In this document: positions 50,997-62,541 of the stretch, piece after piece | Layout of the letters: every line of letters begins with the position of its first letter | How positions within the stretch are numbered: the stretch's first letter is position 1 | Origin: Galdieria sulphuraria | Lineage: Eukaryota; Rhodophyta; Bangiophyceae; Galdieriales; Galdieriaceae | Direction of reading: 5' to 3' | NCBI RefSeq assembly: GCF_000341285.1 | Contig: NW_005178474.1 | Location: forward strand, 62,001-126,000 | DNA: 64,000 nt | Notes under the pieces: model-generated | What the model was told of the DNA's origin: nothing | Database searches by the model: none | The model's input: the letters and a program-made list of their open reading frames with translations, nothing else | Program-made: the position numbers and the translations under genes

Positions 50997-51155
50997 TGTC
51001 CAGCCTTCTCCAATAGACTACTTTCAAACAAAATGATTTTCCTATATAATAAATTAAATAGCTTGTCATAAATTGCTTTGGCGGCTTCAAGTAACTCTCC
51101 TTTCAGAAATCAACTTTGTGGAGCTAGGATTCTTTGAATAGATACACATAGCCAT

Positions 51156-52608
51156 ATGCATTCCGAATCCATGAACTGTAATGGACACGAAAAAACCTTA
51201 TCTTCGGGTATCATCGGTATAGAAGTGTATTTTCCACAGACGGTGGTTTCGTTGAAGGAGTTGGAAAAGTTTGATGGGGTTTCGCAAGGGAAATATACTA
51301 TCGGTATGCTTTTTTCATCAAAAGTGCCTTTTGGTACTTGTTTGAGAACTAGAGAAACTTTGATTCCTGACCAGTGCTTTCTTAGGTCTTGGACAAGATA
51401 ACATGAGTTTTTGCGGTGACCGTGAAGATGTGATATCAATCGCTATGACTGTATTGGATTCGTTAGTATCGAAGTATGGCATAAGTTATGGTGACATTGG
51501 CCGTTTAGAGGTTGGCACTGAAACAATTATCGATAAAAGCAAGTCTGTAAAGACTGCCTTGATGCAGCTTTTTGAGTCTTGCGGAAACACAGAAGTCGAG
51601 GGTTTGGATACCACCAACGCCTGTTACGGTGGAACTCAAGCGTTGTTCAACACACTGTATTGGTTGGAATCTCCATATTGGAACGGCAAATACGGAGTTG
51701 TTGTTATGGCAGACATTGCAGTTTATGCTCCAGGACCTGCCAGACCAACTGGAGGTTGTGGTGCAGTTGCTTTGCTTTTGGGAAAAGGGAAGGAAGTAAA
51801 ACTCATTCCAGAGGTGCAGTTACGAGCTACTCACATGGAAAATACTTATGACTTTTTCAAACCTAATCTTTCCTCAGAATATCCAACTGTAGATGGTGCG
51901 AAAACTATTAGCTGTTATCTTCGTGCATTGGATACTTGCTATTCTCGTTTTATCCATCGCGCTGAAGGACTTACCAAACAAGACAACTTTTCACTACAAG
52001 ACATTGATTATATTGTGTTTCACGCACCTTTTCATAAAATGGTGCAAAAATCTTTCGCTCGCCTACTCTTCAATGATTTTAAACGTGACCCTGAGAATAC
52101 TTTTTTCAAGGACGTTCAACAGTTTGGAAATATTTCTATGGAAGCTTCTTATAGCGACAAAGATTTAGAAAAGGCATTTGTTACTTTATCGAAAGCTTTG
52201 TATGAAGAGAAATGTGCGCCTGGTACTTTCCTCGCCAAGAATATTGGCAACTCATATACAGCATCGTTGTACGGTAATTTGGCTTGTTTGATTAACGAAA
52301 AAGGAAACGATTTGATGAACAAGCGCATTGTGCTTTTCTCTTATGGCTCAGGTTTAGCTTCATCTATGTTTTCGTTGAAAGTAATTCAATCAGTACAACC
52401 TATAGCTCAAAAATTGGATATGAGAACGCGTCTCTCTTCTCGTATATGGATGAATCCGGAAGATTTCACGAAAACCTTACAATTACGTGAGCAACGTTAT
52501 GGACAGATGGACTATTCGCCATCCAACTCAATTGATTCATTGTTACCTGGGACATTTTACTTGGAACAAGTGAACTCGATAGGTTGTAGGAAATATAACC
52601 GAAAATAG
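51156..52608 (+). CDS. HMGCS: Hydroxymethylglutaryl-CoA synthase
   Basis: Exon 1 51156-51303 and exon 2 51386-52608, with an 82-nt intron (the longest assigned here), encode 456 residues. The N-terminus [14 protein letters not shown], spliced [18 protein letters not shown], catalytic Glu in [14 protein letters not shown], catalytic Cys in [24 protein letters not shown], and the His in [15 protein letters not shown] are all family standard, as are the C-terminal [12 protein letters not shown] and [13 protein letters not shown]. It condenses acetyl-CoA with acetoacetyl-CoA in the mevalonate pathway. No transit peptide, so cytosolic. A downstream ATG (MNCNGH, 51171) is also possible. It converges on ACC with 68 bp between stops. 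Confidence 0.97.
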
Positions 52609-52676
52609 TATGTCGTTTCTCATTAAACAAATCGGAACTTACTCTCGATCTGCAATCCCTTTGTTTCTTTATTTCT

Positions 52677-55600
52677 TTATGGTGCATCCCAACGATATCC
52701 AAAACGACTCAATAGGCCTTTAGCTAAACTGGTAGGAGCGGTCAACGTATTCGATATTCTATTGGATGAATTATCTCCGTGTTCAACGAGATTGTTGTTT
52801 GAACCACTTGTCAGGTCTTCTTGTTCCTTTCTATTATTAAAGTTGACAGTCTTTTTAAGCTCTTCCAATCGAGACTCCAACGCTGCAATCATTCCTTGTC
52901 TTCTATAAAAGTCATTTTCATTTCTTAACAACAAGTCGACGCCTTCCAAAAGAGCTTCAAAGTGTACAGATCCATATTGTATCACATGTGAAACCATCCA
53001 TTCCATTTGTAACTTTTTGATTTTCTTTGTCAACATTTCTTCATCCTCATCCAACCATTGAACAACCCACTGATCATCCTCATCAAATACCTGATTAATA
53101 GCTTCCAACTCATTCTCTTGAGTATTCATTACAGATTCTTTCCTGATTTCTTCTTCTTGTACAACATTTCTATACTGTGCAGCCCACTTTTTCAATAACA
53201 AAGTACATTCCTCATGATTCAAGGAAGCATTGGCTTGCATCATCCATTTTCGAACAGAATCTTCAGCTAATCTTCTTTGTAACCTCCAGAAGAAGAATGA
53301 ACGAGCCTCTTTCCAAGGAACAATCTTTCGAATGGCCTTCTTTGCCAACATCCTACCAGGAGTGTCGTGTAAATCAGCAAATGTCAAAGCAATTCGTCGA
53401 TAAATAGGCATCAATTCTGATTCCCTTACACGAATGGCTGCTAATATTTGTTGTCTTTTATCATTTCCTCCTATTTGAGATAATCGTGGAGAAGTAGCAT
53501 TATTCGTTGTTGAAGAAGATTCTTCGTGACTCAATGGGAGTTGCAATTCCTGATCTAAGGCTTGCAATTGTGGGTCCAATCTGTGCATCGTTTTCAACAA
53601 TTCCCTTTTGCGATATTTTACATCAATAGTTCCTTCAGGTTCTAAGACACCACCTCGTGAAGTTTCATCTGCATACATTTCAATATGTTGTGAATTAATC
53701 TTTGTATCCAGAACAACCCAAGCTCCACCTCTCAATTCTCCATATGGTAATATATAAACAAATACGGGTTGTGAGTAAGTTCTCAAAGCATCCACTATCA
53801 TGCTTCCATATTTCAATATTTCATCATACATGTCACGCATACCGCCACTAAAACCTCTCCAATTGGCTAAAATAAATAAAGGAAGTCCTTCTCTATTCAT
53901 ATCTCTAATGGCTTGAGCCGTCTTAAAAGCAGAGTCTGGATACCAAACTTGACCCGCTTGTATAATCACTTTCTCAGTTGTTTCTGGAGAAGCAGGATCA
54001 GCTGGATATACTTTCTCCATCGTTCTTGTTTCTGGAACAATAACACCCACAGGAATTCCACCTAAACGTGCTCTACCACATATAACAGTTTTGGCCCAAC
54101 CAGACATTGCTTCCATCCAACTTCCACGATCAAAAAAGCCACCAATAAAACAAGTCTTTGAAGTTATTGTATTGGTACTCCATGAAGACATTCCACTAAC
54201 AGACTCAAATTCCACTTCGTCAGGAGAACCAGAATGCAAAGACTCCATTCCTGCAATCAGATATCTCGGATCATAAGGTGACTTGGATGGTTGGAAAGAT
54301 ATCTCTCTATGAACAGGATCCATGGGTTCAATAATAGGTAACTTGTCATATCTTTTTTGAGGCACAAAACTAAGCCATTCCAAAATATTATCCACACCTG
54401 CCAAGTCATCTTTCACTACTCGTTGAGAAACTCCGTTTTTGAACATCACTCGAATACCTCCCAATTGTTCATTACTTACATAAACATCATGACCCAAAAC
54501 TTTGTTCAAAGCTGAAAATCCAGTAAGTATAATAGGAGCAGCATTCTCTTTCTGAATAACTCGCTCTCCTAATCGCACCAAATATGCACCAATTCCAACA
54601 CTACGAGCAGTTACATAAGTTATCGTAAAAGTTTGTTCATATGCTGCACTCGTTTCACCAGCAATCCAACCTGAACCAACCAAATTCTCTACTCCTAATC
54701 CATCTTCTGAACCTATTATATCTTTGATCATAAACCTTTTACTATCATTCCAATCCACAATAAGGTCGTTATCTTCTGCAATTACTTGAACACTAGAACC
54801 AATGTTCTTCAAATCTTCTTCACTAACATAAAAATGACGGAAACCTTTGGAAGGATCTCCTTCATCTACCCAATCTACCTTGAAACATCGACGTACTTCT
54901 TCTGCCAGACCGATTCGTGCTCCACTATTGGCTGCAATATAAATTCTAGGAATACCTTCTTGACTAGCTAAATGACTAGCAGCTGCAAATAATCTATCTT
55001 CTTCAATACTAAGTGAACCACTCAGATGTGTTATATCACTACCAATAACTATAACATCTCTTCCACCGGGATATTCAGGAGTTCTTAGAATAGCTCTCCA
55101 GGCCACCATTCCAATACTATTCTGTCCCGGTTCTCTATGAACAGCCTTTAGAGTTTCATCTTCTTCCAATATTAACTCTGTGAATTCGGCAACTCGGGAA
55201 GGAACTTTTTGTCTCTTGAAGCCTTCCAATCGTCGTTCTTGACTATATTTTCTCCATCTTTCCTCCAATGCTTTGGTAAATAAATGACGGAAATCATAAA
55301 TATACGTAGTTTCCAAAGTTTGTGCCAAAACACGTTTGCGTTGTAATTTATCCATAACTTGATAAGGTTGGTCAACTGCAGTTCCATGTAGATGGCCAGG
55401 ATTGGAAGGATCTAAAGTCATCAAATGAGTAACGCCTGATAATGGGTCCAACTGCTCTAAATATCCTTCCACTTTCAAAGAATGTCCCGTAGGATTGAAT
55501 AGAATAAAACGTAAAGGCCAAGCAACCGAAGATTTGTGACTTAATGAATAGGAACGAGCTCTCGAGGCTTTAGCACCATTTGCAGAATGACTAGCATTGC

Positions 55601-58600
55601 TATTAAGGAAATTGGAATTGCCACCATGTAAAGTATTACGAAACACTTGAACACGGACTTCAACTACAAATACTCGAAGTTTGAAGCATCGAGCTGCATA
55701 GCGAAGAAACATGCGACGACAAATGGCTTCCACTTCATCGGAATCGATGGAAACCTAATACAAAAGAAGAATGTAATTAGATATTCAATGAATATGTAAA
55801 AAAGTGTACACTTACTGGTGGTAGTACACATAAAAAGATGTGATTAAATTCCGTATATCTGAAACGTCTATCACAACGAGCCATTTCTAAGGCATCCAAA
55901 GACTCTGCAAAGCTTCTTTCCGCTTCAGGAATAGAAATGGCCACTTCATTAGGTAACAATAGAGCATCTGCATTCCTAATGAAAGAACGTACAAAGAAGC
56001 GAGTATCCATATCCTTATTTTCTGAAAAGTCCAATTTCGATGATCTCTTATCCTGAGCATAAAATACGTGAATAGAATGACTAGGATATGGATATCTCGT
56101 AATTTGGAAATTCATCATACGATGAAGTTCCAACTGAAATGCCATTGGAGGATCAATATGTCTATAAATGAGATCCTCAGAATAGTCTGATGAAGAGCGA
56201 AATGTATAGTATTGAGGAAAAGTGTCTTCATTCTCGGACAAGAAAACAATAAATGTCACCAACTTGATACCAGCTTTAATCATTCTTTCCTTTCTTTGTG
56301 GTGAAGAATGTAATAAATCCTTTAAAGAAAGAGCAAATGGATCAATCGAAGCATTGCTATTATCGAAATGCTGTTGGTCGTTATTGGAAGATTGTTCCAC
56401 CTCTGAAGATGTTTGAGATAATACATCACGTTTTTTGGGTGATGAAACCAAAGTATCTAGCCAAGGAACACAAAGGGATAATATGTGAACTTGTTGCTCT
56501 TCTTCCTTAGATACTTGATTAAACTTTTGATAATTATCGATGACCATATCGATACGATCAACCAAATCTCCAAAGGAAGGAAATATAGCAAACATGCCAA
56601 ACCGAAAAGGAATTTCTTCGACTTTGCTATCCAATCTCGTAAGATTATCTGCTGAATCATAAGAAGAAATGGCAGCAGCTCGAACTGATCGACTGGAGGA
56701 ACTATTATCTCCTTGATGAAAGGAAGAGACCCAAGCGCTTCCTGGAGGAAGTAAACGAAATTGCCAAAATGCTGATAAGTAGTCATTCTCTTGCGGTTCA
56801 AGAATGGTAAGATTGGAGACTTGATATGCTCTATACGCTCGATGTATATGTAATTCCACAGCAGTTTTCAATAAAGAATAATCATTACAAGTCTTCGATT
56901 TTCGAAACAAGGCAATAATAAATGGAAGTAAAATATCCAAATGAGAATCCTGACGATGAAGAACATCTTGTATTGCTTCGTCTCGACTATCGTTTACGTC
57001 TACGAGTTGTTCTAATAAGGCCAACAACTTGGATTTGCGTTCTTCTAAGCTAGGCCTTCGAGCTCTTGCAAGTAACAGACGTGCTCTCAAGGCAACATCT
57101 GCAAATGGAGGTTTCGAAAAGGTACTCAATTCTATAAGACACTGTTCCAAACCCTTTAAATTACAAAGTGCAGACTCCCAAGGTACCAAAAAGTCTAAAA
57201 ACCCAAGTATTATTTTGTTCTTCACAGGTAATTTCATATGAGATATTGCTGCATCTACAACATTCGAAAGATCATCTTTATACGACTCTCTCATCTCAAA
57301 TAAAACATCTTCAGCTCGCTTATTCCTTGAAAAAGGTTTCTCAGTTTCAATATATTTCTGTAGCAGTTCCGAAATTTCTTTCAACGCAAACCAAGTCATT
57401 CCATATTCAAAACGACTCAATACTTCCGTAAGTGGAATGACCTTTTGAAGAAATTCGTCCCTTTCCGAGGTTCTCAAACTACTTCGATGTTGGTCCAACA
57501 ACTGAATCATTTGTTTCACTTTATCCGAAACTCGGTCATCGATACTCATTTCAGAAGGAATTGAGGGGTTTGTGTTTTGTTTCTTTGTCAACTTTTCTGC
57601 TAGTAACTGAGGAGCATTTTCAGTTCTAGATTCCATTTTGGGTATTGAAGAGTACTTTACAGTGTCGTTCCAGAGAGACTCCAGAATGTTGCATAGATTA
57701 TCCTATTCCACAAAAAACAAATTTGGATATATTATTCAAAGGAGATAATGGACTCATTACTTACATATATATGTTTGGGAAGATAAGACACCAATTCTGA
57801 TACTACTTCATGAATCTCTCCAAATGCTACTTGAGGATTGAATAACAACTCAAGAAACTCTTCCATACAATTCTCGTTTGCATCATAACCATCCATTATC
57901 ATTTGTATCGAACTCTTGCAAACTCTCAATTTTTGATAAGGTTTATTACTTGGTGCACTCGGAGGTCTCATCGCTGGAAGTTGACCTTGAAAAGGAATGG
58001 GTCTTTTTACTTCAGACTCATCATCTAGTTGTAATGTTGCAAGAATCTCTCCAATTTCTACAGATGCACCATCTGATTTGAGTAAATGAACTCGACCACC
58101 TGCTGTAGCATATACTGTAATGTACATCTTCATTGCTTCCAATTCTGCAATAGGCGCTTTCACCGAAACTTTGTCATTTTCTTTCACCAAGTAGCGAACC
58201 AATTTTCCATTCACATGTGACTTGATTTGCGTAGGATCATTTGCTTTAGGAAACACACATGTCTTTCCATCTAAAGTAAGTCTCGTACAAAGTGCTTCCT
58301 CTCTCAAATAAGAAACATGAGAATGACCATCTACCAATAGTAATCGACCTCCATCTGCAAAGTATCTTACTTCGACATCCACTTGAGAACCATTCAGGCT
58401 CACCTAAGTCATTCAATGTCATTTGATTCAAGTTTTGTGTTAATGACTTACATTGAAGCTAACTGGTCCCTTTCGGGAAACCAAAAAAGAATAGAGATAA
58501 TTCTCATATACCAACTCAATAGGAAACTCGATGAGACTCAAATCCTTTGGAGGTAATTGTCCTCGAACCAAACACGAAATATATTCCGATGAGTGTGCTT

Positions 58601-60357
58601 CCAACATGGCACAAGCTTTACAAACTGCTCCAGCAATTACTGCAAGTTCAGTTGAAGGCTTTTCTGTAATTGCCTTGGATGCTATCAAACCATCCAACCA
58701 TTCTGTAGTAACACGACAAGCTTTAAAGTCTTCAGACTCTAACAACCGAACGATATATTCTGTAGCTGTTCTTATTTCTCCACGAATACTTAGTTCCTTC
58801 AATGCTAATACCATATTACGCCTAGACATTTCTCTATCTTCACCCCAAGCAAATAGATGACCAAACTGAGAATCCGAATATTCATGAACACCTCCACTAG
58901 TACCAACCGAAAAGTAACCCCAAACATTAGGAGTATTCCGAAATGCCAATTCTTGAATGGCTCCTGAAGTAGGTTGAAAGCCTTCATCTGGATTCTCCGC
59001 AGTGATTCTCACAGCTATAACATGACCATGTGGACTCTTTCTTCTTTCCGGTGCAAAAATGTTCTCTGCATTATTATGATTACTGTTGTTGTCGTTGTTG
59101 TTATAAACAAAGGGCTTCCATTGATGAAATGTTCTTAAACTAGGAATATGAGTCAATGGAATTCCCATGGCAATCTGCAATTGTATTGCTGGAAGATTGA
59201 GATTCGTTATCCATTCCGTCACTGGATGTTCTACTTGAAGTCGTGGATTGAGTTCCAAAAAATAAAATTCTCCTTCTTCACAAGTTCCATGATATAAATA
59301 TTCTACAGTCCCAGCACCACAATAACCAACCTCTTTAGCAAGTCGAACAGCTGATTGTTCCATTTCTGACCAAAGACTAGCAACCGCTGCTATAACGGGA
59401 CCCTCTTCAACCATTTTCTGATGTCTTCTTTGAACGGAACAATCACGTCCATACAATGCAACTGCATTTCCATATTCATCTGCAACAACTTGAACTTCTA
59501 AATGCTTAGCACTAGAAACTACTTTCATCATAAAAATAGGACTACCAGGAACTTCACCTTTTACTTGACGATAGGCATTGTTGATTTCATCGACATGATG
59601 TGCCATTCGAATACCTTTTCCACCACCGCCTTCTGAAGCTTTCAACATGACTGGATAACCAATTTCATTGGCTACTTGTACTGCTTGAGATTCACTAAAA
59701 ATGCAAGTTTCTCGAAATATCTCTTCAGGAATACCTTGAGAGCGATAATCGACTGTTACTCCAAAACCTGACCAAGGCACTACAGGAACTCCAACCGACT
59801 GTGCTAATAGAGTTGAAGATATCTTATCACCCAAAGCACGCATAGCAGCCGCATTGGGACCTAAAAAAGTTACTCCAACCTGAGATAGACGTTCTGGTAA
59901 TCGTGGATTCTCTGAAGCATGGCCCCAACCAGCCCAAACTGCATCAACTTGAAACCGTTCTGCAATATCCACAATAAGTTCTACATTGGCATAATTAAAA
60001 TTATTAGAACCGCCGGGTACTGGGACCAACTGATCTGCTAGTCTCACGTACTCTGCGTTGGCACGAATGTCTTCAGGTGTTGCCATCGACACAAATTCTA
60101 TCAAACGTTCGTTTCCAAATACTTCATAAAGCCATTTTCTCATAGATCTTATAGCCTTGACAGCTGCGATGCCGTTATTCGCAATCAACACCTAGGTTTA
60201 TTTGTCAAGGTTCAAAGTGAATGGATGGTTACAAGGACACTCAGAAACCAACCTTTCTAATAACCCTCTTTCCATGACATAGTTCTACATATTCTTCTAT
60301 TGTATTTTTTGTTTGAATTGGGTATTCTTCTTGGTTTCGTGTAGTATTGAGTTCCAT
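52677..60357 (-). CDS. ACC1: Multidomain acetyl-CoA carboxylase
   Basis: Five exons (60357-60253, 60191-58452, 58403-57765, 57702-55816, 55754-52677) with introns of 61, 48, 62 and 61 nt encode 2482 residues, slightly longer than typical eukaryotic ACC. Biotin carboxylase: KVLIANNGIAAVKAIRSMR, GWGHASENPRLPE, ASEGGGGKGIRMAHH and NPRLQVEHPVTE. Biotin carrier: ELEAMKMYITVYA with the biotinyl Lys. The long central domain sits in exon 4. Carboxyltransferase: YIAANSGARIGLAEEV, GIGAYLVRLGERVIQ and GGFFDRGSWMEAMSGWAKTV (core). It makes malonyl-CoA. The N-terminus MELNTTRNQEEYP is not a transit peptide, so it is cytosolic, complementing the plastid-encoded multisubunit ACC expected in red algae. An Asn-rich insert (YNNNDNNSNHNN) lies in the carboxylase domain. 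Confidence 0.97.
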
Positions 60358-60444
60358 GTGTTTGTCTCTATTCTGTAGTGTTCAACAAGCTTCCAATATT
60401 ATTCAGTCTTGGAAATATAAAACAGTTGTTTGCTTATTATAGCT

Positions 60445-60458
60445 ATTATTATTATTAT
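60445..60458. repeat. (ATT)n microsatellite
   Basis: Four to five ATT units in the interval between ACC and the kinase gene, within the likely ACC 5' region. Simple repeat. Confidence 0.8.
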
Positions 60459-60635
60459 GACTATTGGTTCAACCTTATCAATTGTTCTATAAACAAATAT
60501 AGTTACTTTGATCAGAATAGAGACATAATACACAAGCAAGACAACAATACTTCTTCTTCCAATGGACAAAACAAAAAGGAGGATCCTGAAGAGGGTTGTC
60601 TCGTTTTATCCATTTGAGGAACACTACAATCTACA

Positions 60636-60985
60636 CTATTGCTTATTATCTACCTCTTCTACCAAAGGCTTTTCTCTGCAAGTTTCTTCTTCACCTTTTA
60701 CAAGTTCTCCCAGAGAACGGTCCACAAAAATATTCTTAAAGACCAAATATACATACACTGTTCAACAACCATTCTCCCACTTTAAAATAAGACTTTCAAA
60801 AACCTTACCATTTCAATAAAACTCTCCTCCTCTTGACTTGGTTCCAAGTTAGGAGAATCACTCTGCAATAACTTTTCATTTTCTTCCCGTAATTTTGATA
60901 AGAAACCTTCCACTTTCAACTTGGTTTCCTGAAAATGGGCAGTTGGTACTTTTTCTGACGTTTCTTGGTGTTGTTTGTTTAAGAA
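60636..60985 (-). CDS. 3' exons of a small coiled-coil protein (start not found)
   Basis: Two minus-strand exons, 60985-60809 (59 codons) and 60734-60636 (33 codons), are joined by a 74-nt GT-AG intron and end EEVDNKQ. The product is charged and helical (QETKLKVEGFLSKLREENEKLL, then EPSQEEESFIEM) and reads as a coiled coil. The only ATG in the first exon is its last codon, so an upstream exon must exist; an open stretch IKLWKPPYFTRQ at about 61046-61082 can be joined in frame through a 60-nt intron, but no ATG was found for it. The family is not recognised. It lies between ACC and the divergent kinase. Confidence 0.5.
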
Positions 60986-61206
60986 CTGTAATTGGTCTAT
61001 ACAATAACCCTAACTATGGAAGCTTCCTATAAAGCCAATAATGACTTGCCTAGTAAAATATGGGGGTTTCCACAGTTTAATAAGGATCTGTCTGTAGAAC
61101 AAGTAGACTTTTTCTGTTTCTTTCTTTTTTGAGTAAAGGAATCACAACCATTCTTCCACAACATTACTTCATTCGTCTATTGATAATTTGTTTATGCTGC
61201 TTTTTG

Positions 61207-62537
61207 ATGTTTCGAGCAGTGAAAAGAGCTTTGTCTGAAGCAGCCAACCTATATGATACTTGTCAAAGTGTTTCATCTTCTTCTTCCAACAAACCCATTG
61301 GGCACTCATATCAAGGAACAAGACTTTGTTTCGGTGAAAGAAAAGTTCAAGTTGGGCCTCTTATCGCAGAAGGTGGATTTTCCTTTATTTACAAGGCTAC
61401 TGATGAAGATTCACTGGAGAAGTTTGCCCTAAAAAGAACTCTGTGTTTGGATAAAGAATCCTTTGACATGGCATATTCAGAAGTACAAGTATTTCAACTC
61501 CTTCCACCTCATCGCAATATTGTAAGATATTATGGTTCTCAAACCAAAGACCTTGAAAAGGGAAACAAAGAAATACTGATATTGCTAGAGTTGTGTCAAG
61601 GTAAGAGTTTAGCAGAAACTCTATTTTTAAATAGTGCCAAAGTGGAAGAATATTGGTCGGAATCAAAAGTAATTCAAGTATTTCAAGACGCCTGTTCAGC
61701 AGTAGCTCACTTACACGCACAGCATCCAACAATATCTCATAGAGATATCAAACTGGAAAATTTACTCAAAAGTACTTTGGACAATTGTTTCAAGTTATGT
61801 GACTTTGGAAGTTGTTGTTTCAATTCTACCCAAATCACCAACAGGAAGGAACGTTTTGAACAAGAATATATTCTTCAAAAGCAAAGCACTTTTATGTATC
61901 GTGCTCCAGAAATGGTGGATTTGTATGGAAAACAAGTAAGTTTCCATATTTTGATAAAGTCTGATGCTTATGAATACTCTTAGAAGTTGACTGAAAAAGT
62001 GGATATATGGGCATTGGGTTGTATTTTGTACATTTTATGTTATAGAAAACATCCCTTTGAAACGGGGTAAGTAGAAAGTCATAATGGAATGAATTGTCCA
62101 ACTTATGTGGACCACCATCAAGTTCGGCTGTTCAAATATTAAATGGCAAAGTGGATATTCCTTCAGTTCCGACATATTCCGTTGCATTGAGGAAGCTTAT
62201 TTTGGACATGTTACAAGTTAATCCAGACAAGAGACCAAGTGCAAATGATATTATTTGTGTCTTGAAGTCTTTGCATCAAACTACATCCTCCTCTTCCTTT
62301 TCTTGCAGTTCTAGTTCAAACCAGTCTATCCTTCCATTAGGTAAGGAAGAATGTCAGTTGTTCTTATTTCATAATGAATTCCCAAAAGAACCAATAGTTG
62401 GATCAGTTGGAGAGGATTGGGCTCACTTTGGTAACGATGAAGATACCAGAGTTGCTGATGAAGAACCAACTTTGATAAACTTGGAGTCTCCAGTATCTTC
62501 CAAAGGAGCAGAGAAACATATTTTTGATTTGTTATAA
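61207..62537 (+). CDS. NAK-family (AAK1/GAK-like) serine/threonine kinase
   Basis: Exons 61207-61935, 61984-62066 and 62123-62537 with introns of 48 and 56 nt give 408 residues. Kinase motifs: VGPLIAEGGFSFIYKAT (Gly loop), FALKRTL (Lys), HRNIVRYYGS, TISHRDIKLENLL, KLCDFGSCC (DFGS, typical of NAK), STFMYRAPEMVDLYG and, spliced, KVDIWALGCILYILCYRKHPFETG. The ending MLQVNPDKRPSANDI closes the domain; a Ser-rich tail of about 90 residues follows. NAK kinases phosphorylate clathrin adaptor mu subunits in endocytosis and Golgi traffic. A hydrophobic stretch upstream of the first ATG is open but begins with TTG, so the start at 61207 (MFRAVKRA) is taken. An actin-regulating Ark1-like role is also possible. 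Confidence 0.9.
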
Positions 62538-62541
62538 TAAC

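Noticed and set aside
52677-60357. Plastid targeting of the multidomain ACC
   Set aside because: The N-terminus is acidic and short before the carboxylase fold, unlike a transit peptide.
62094-62124. ATG at 62094 as start of a separate gene
   Set aside because: It lies inside the 56-nt second intron of the kinase gene; the downstream frame is the kinase C-terminus.
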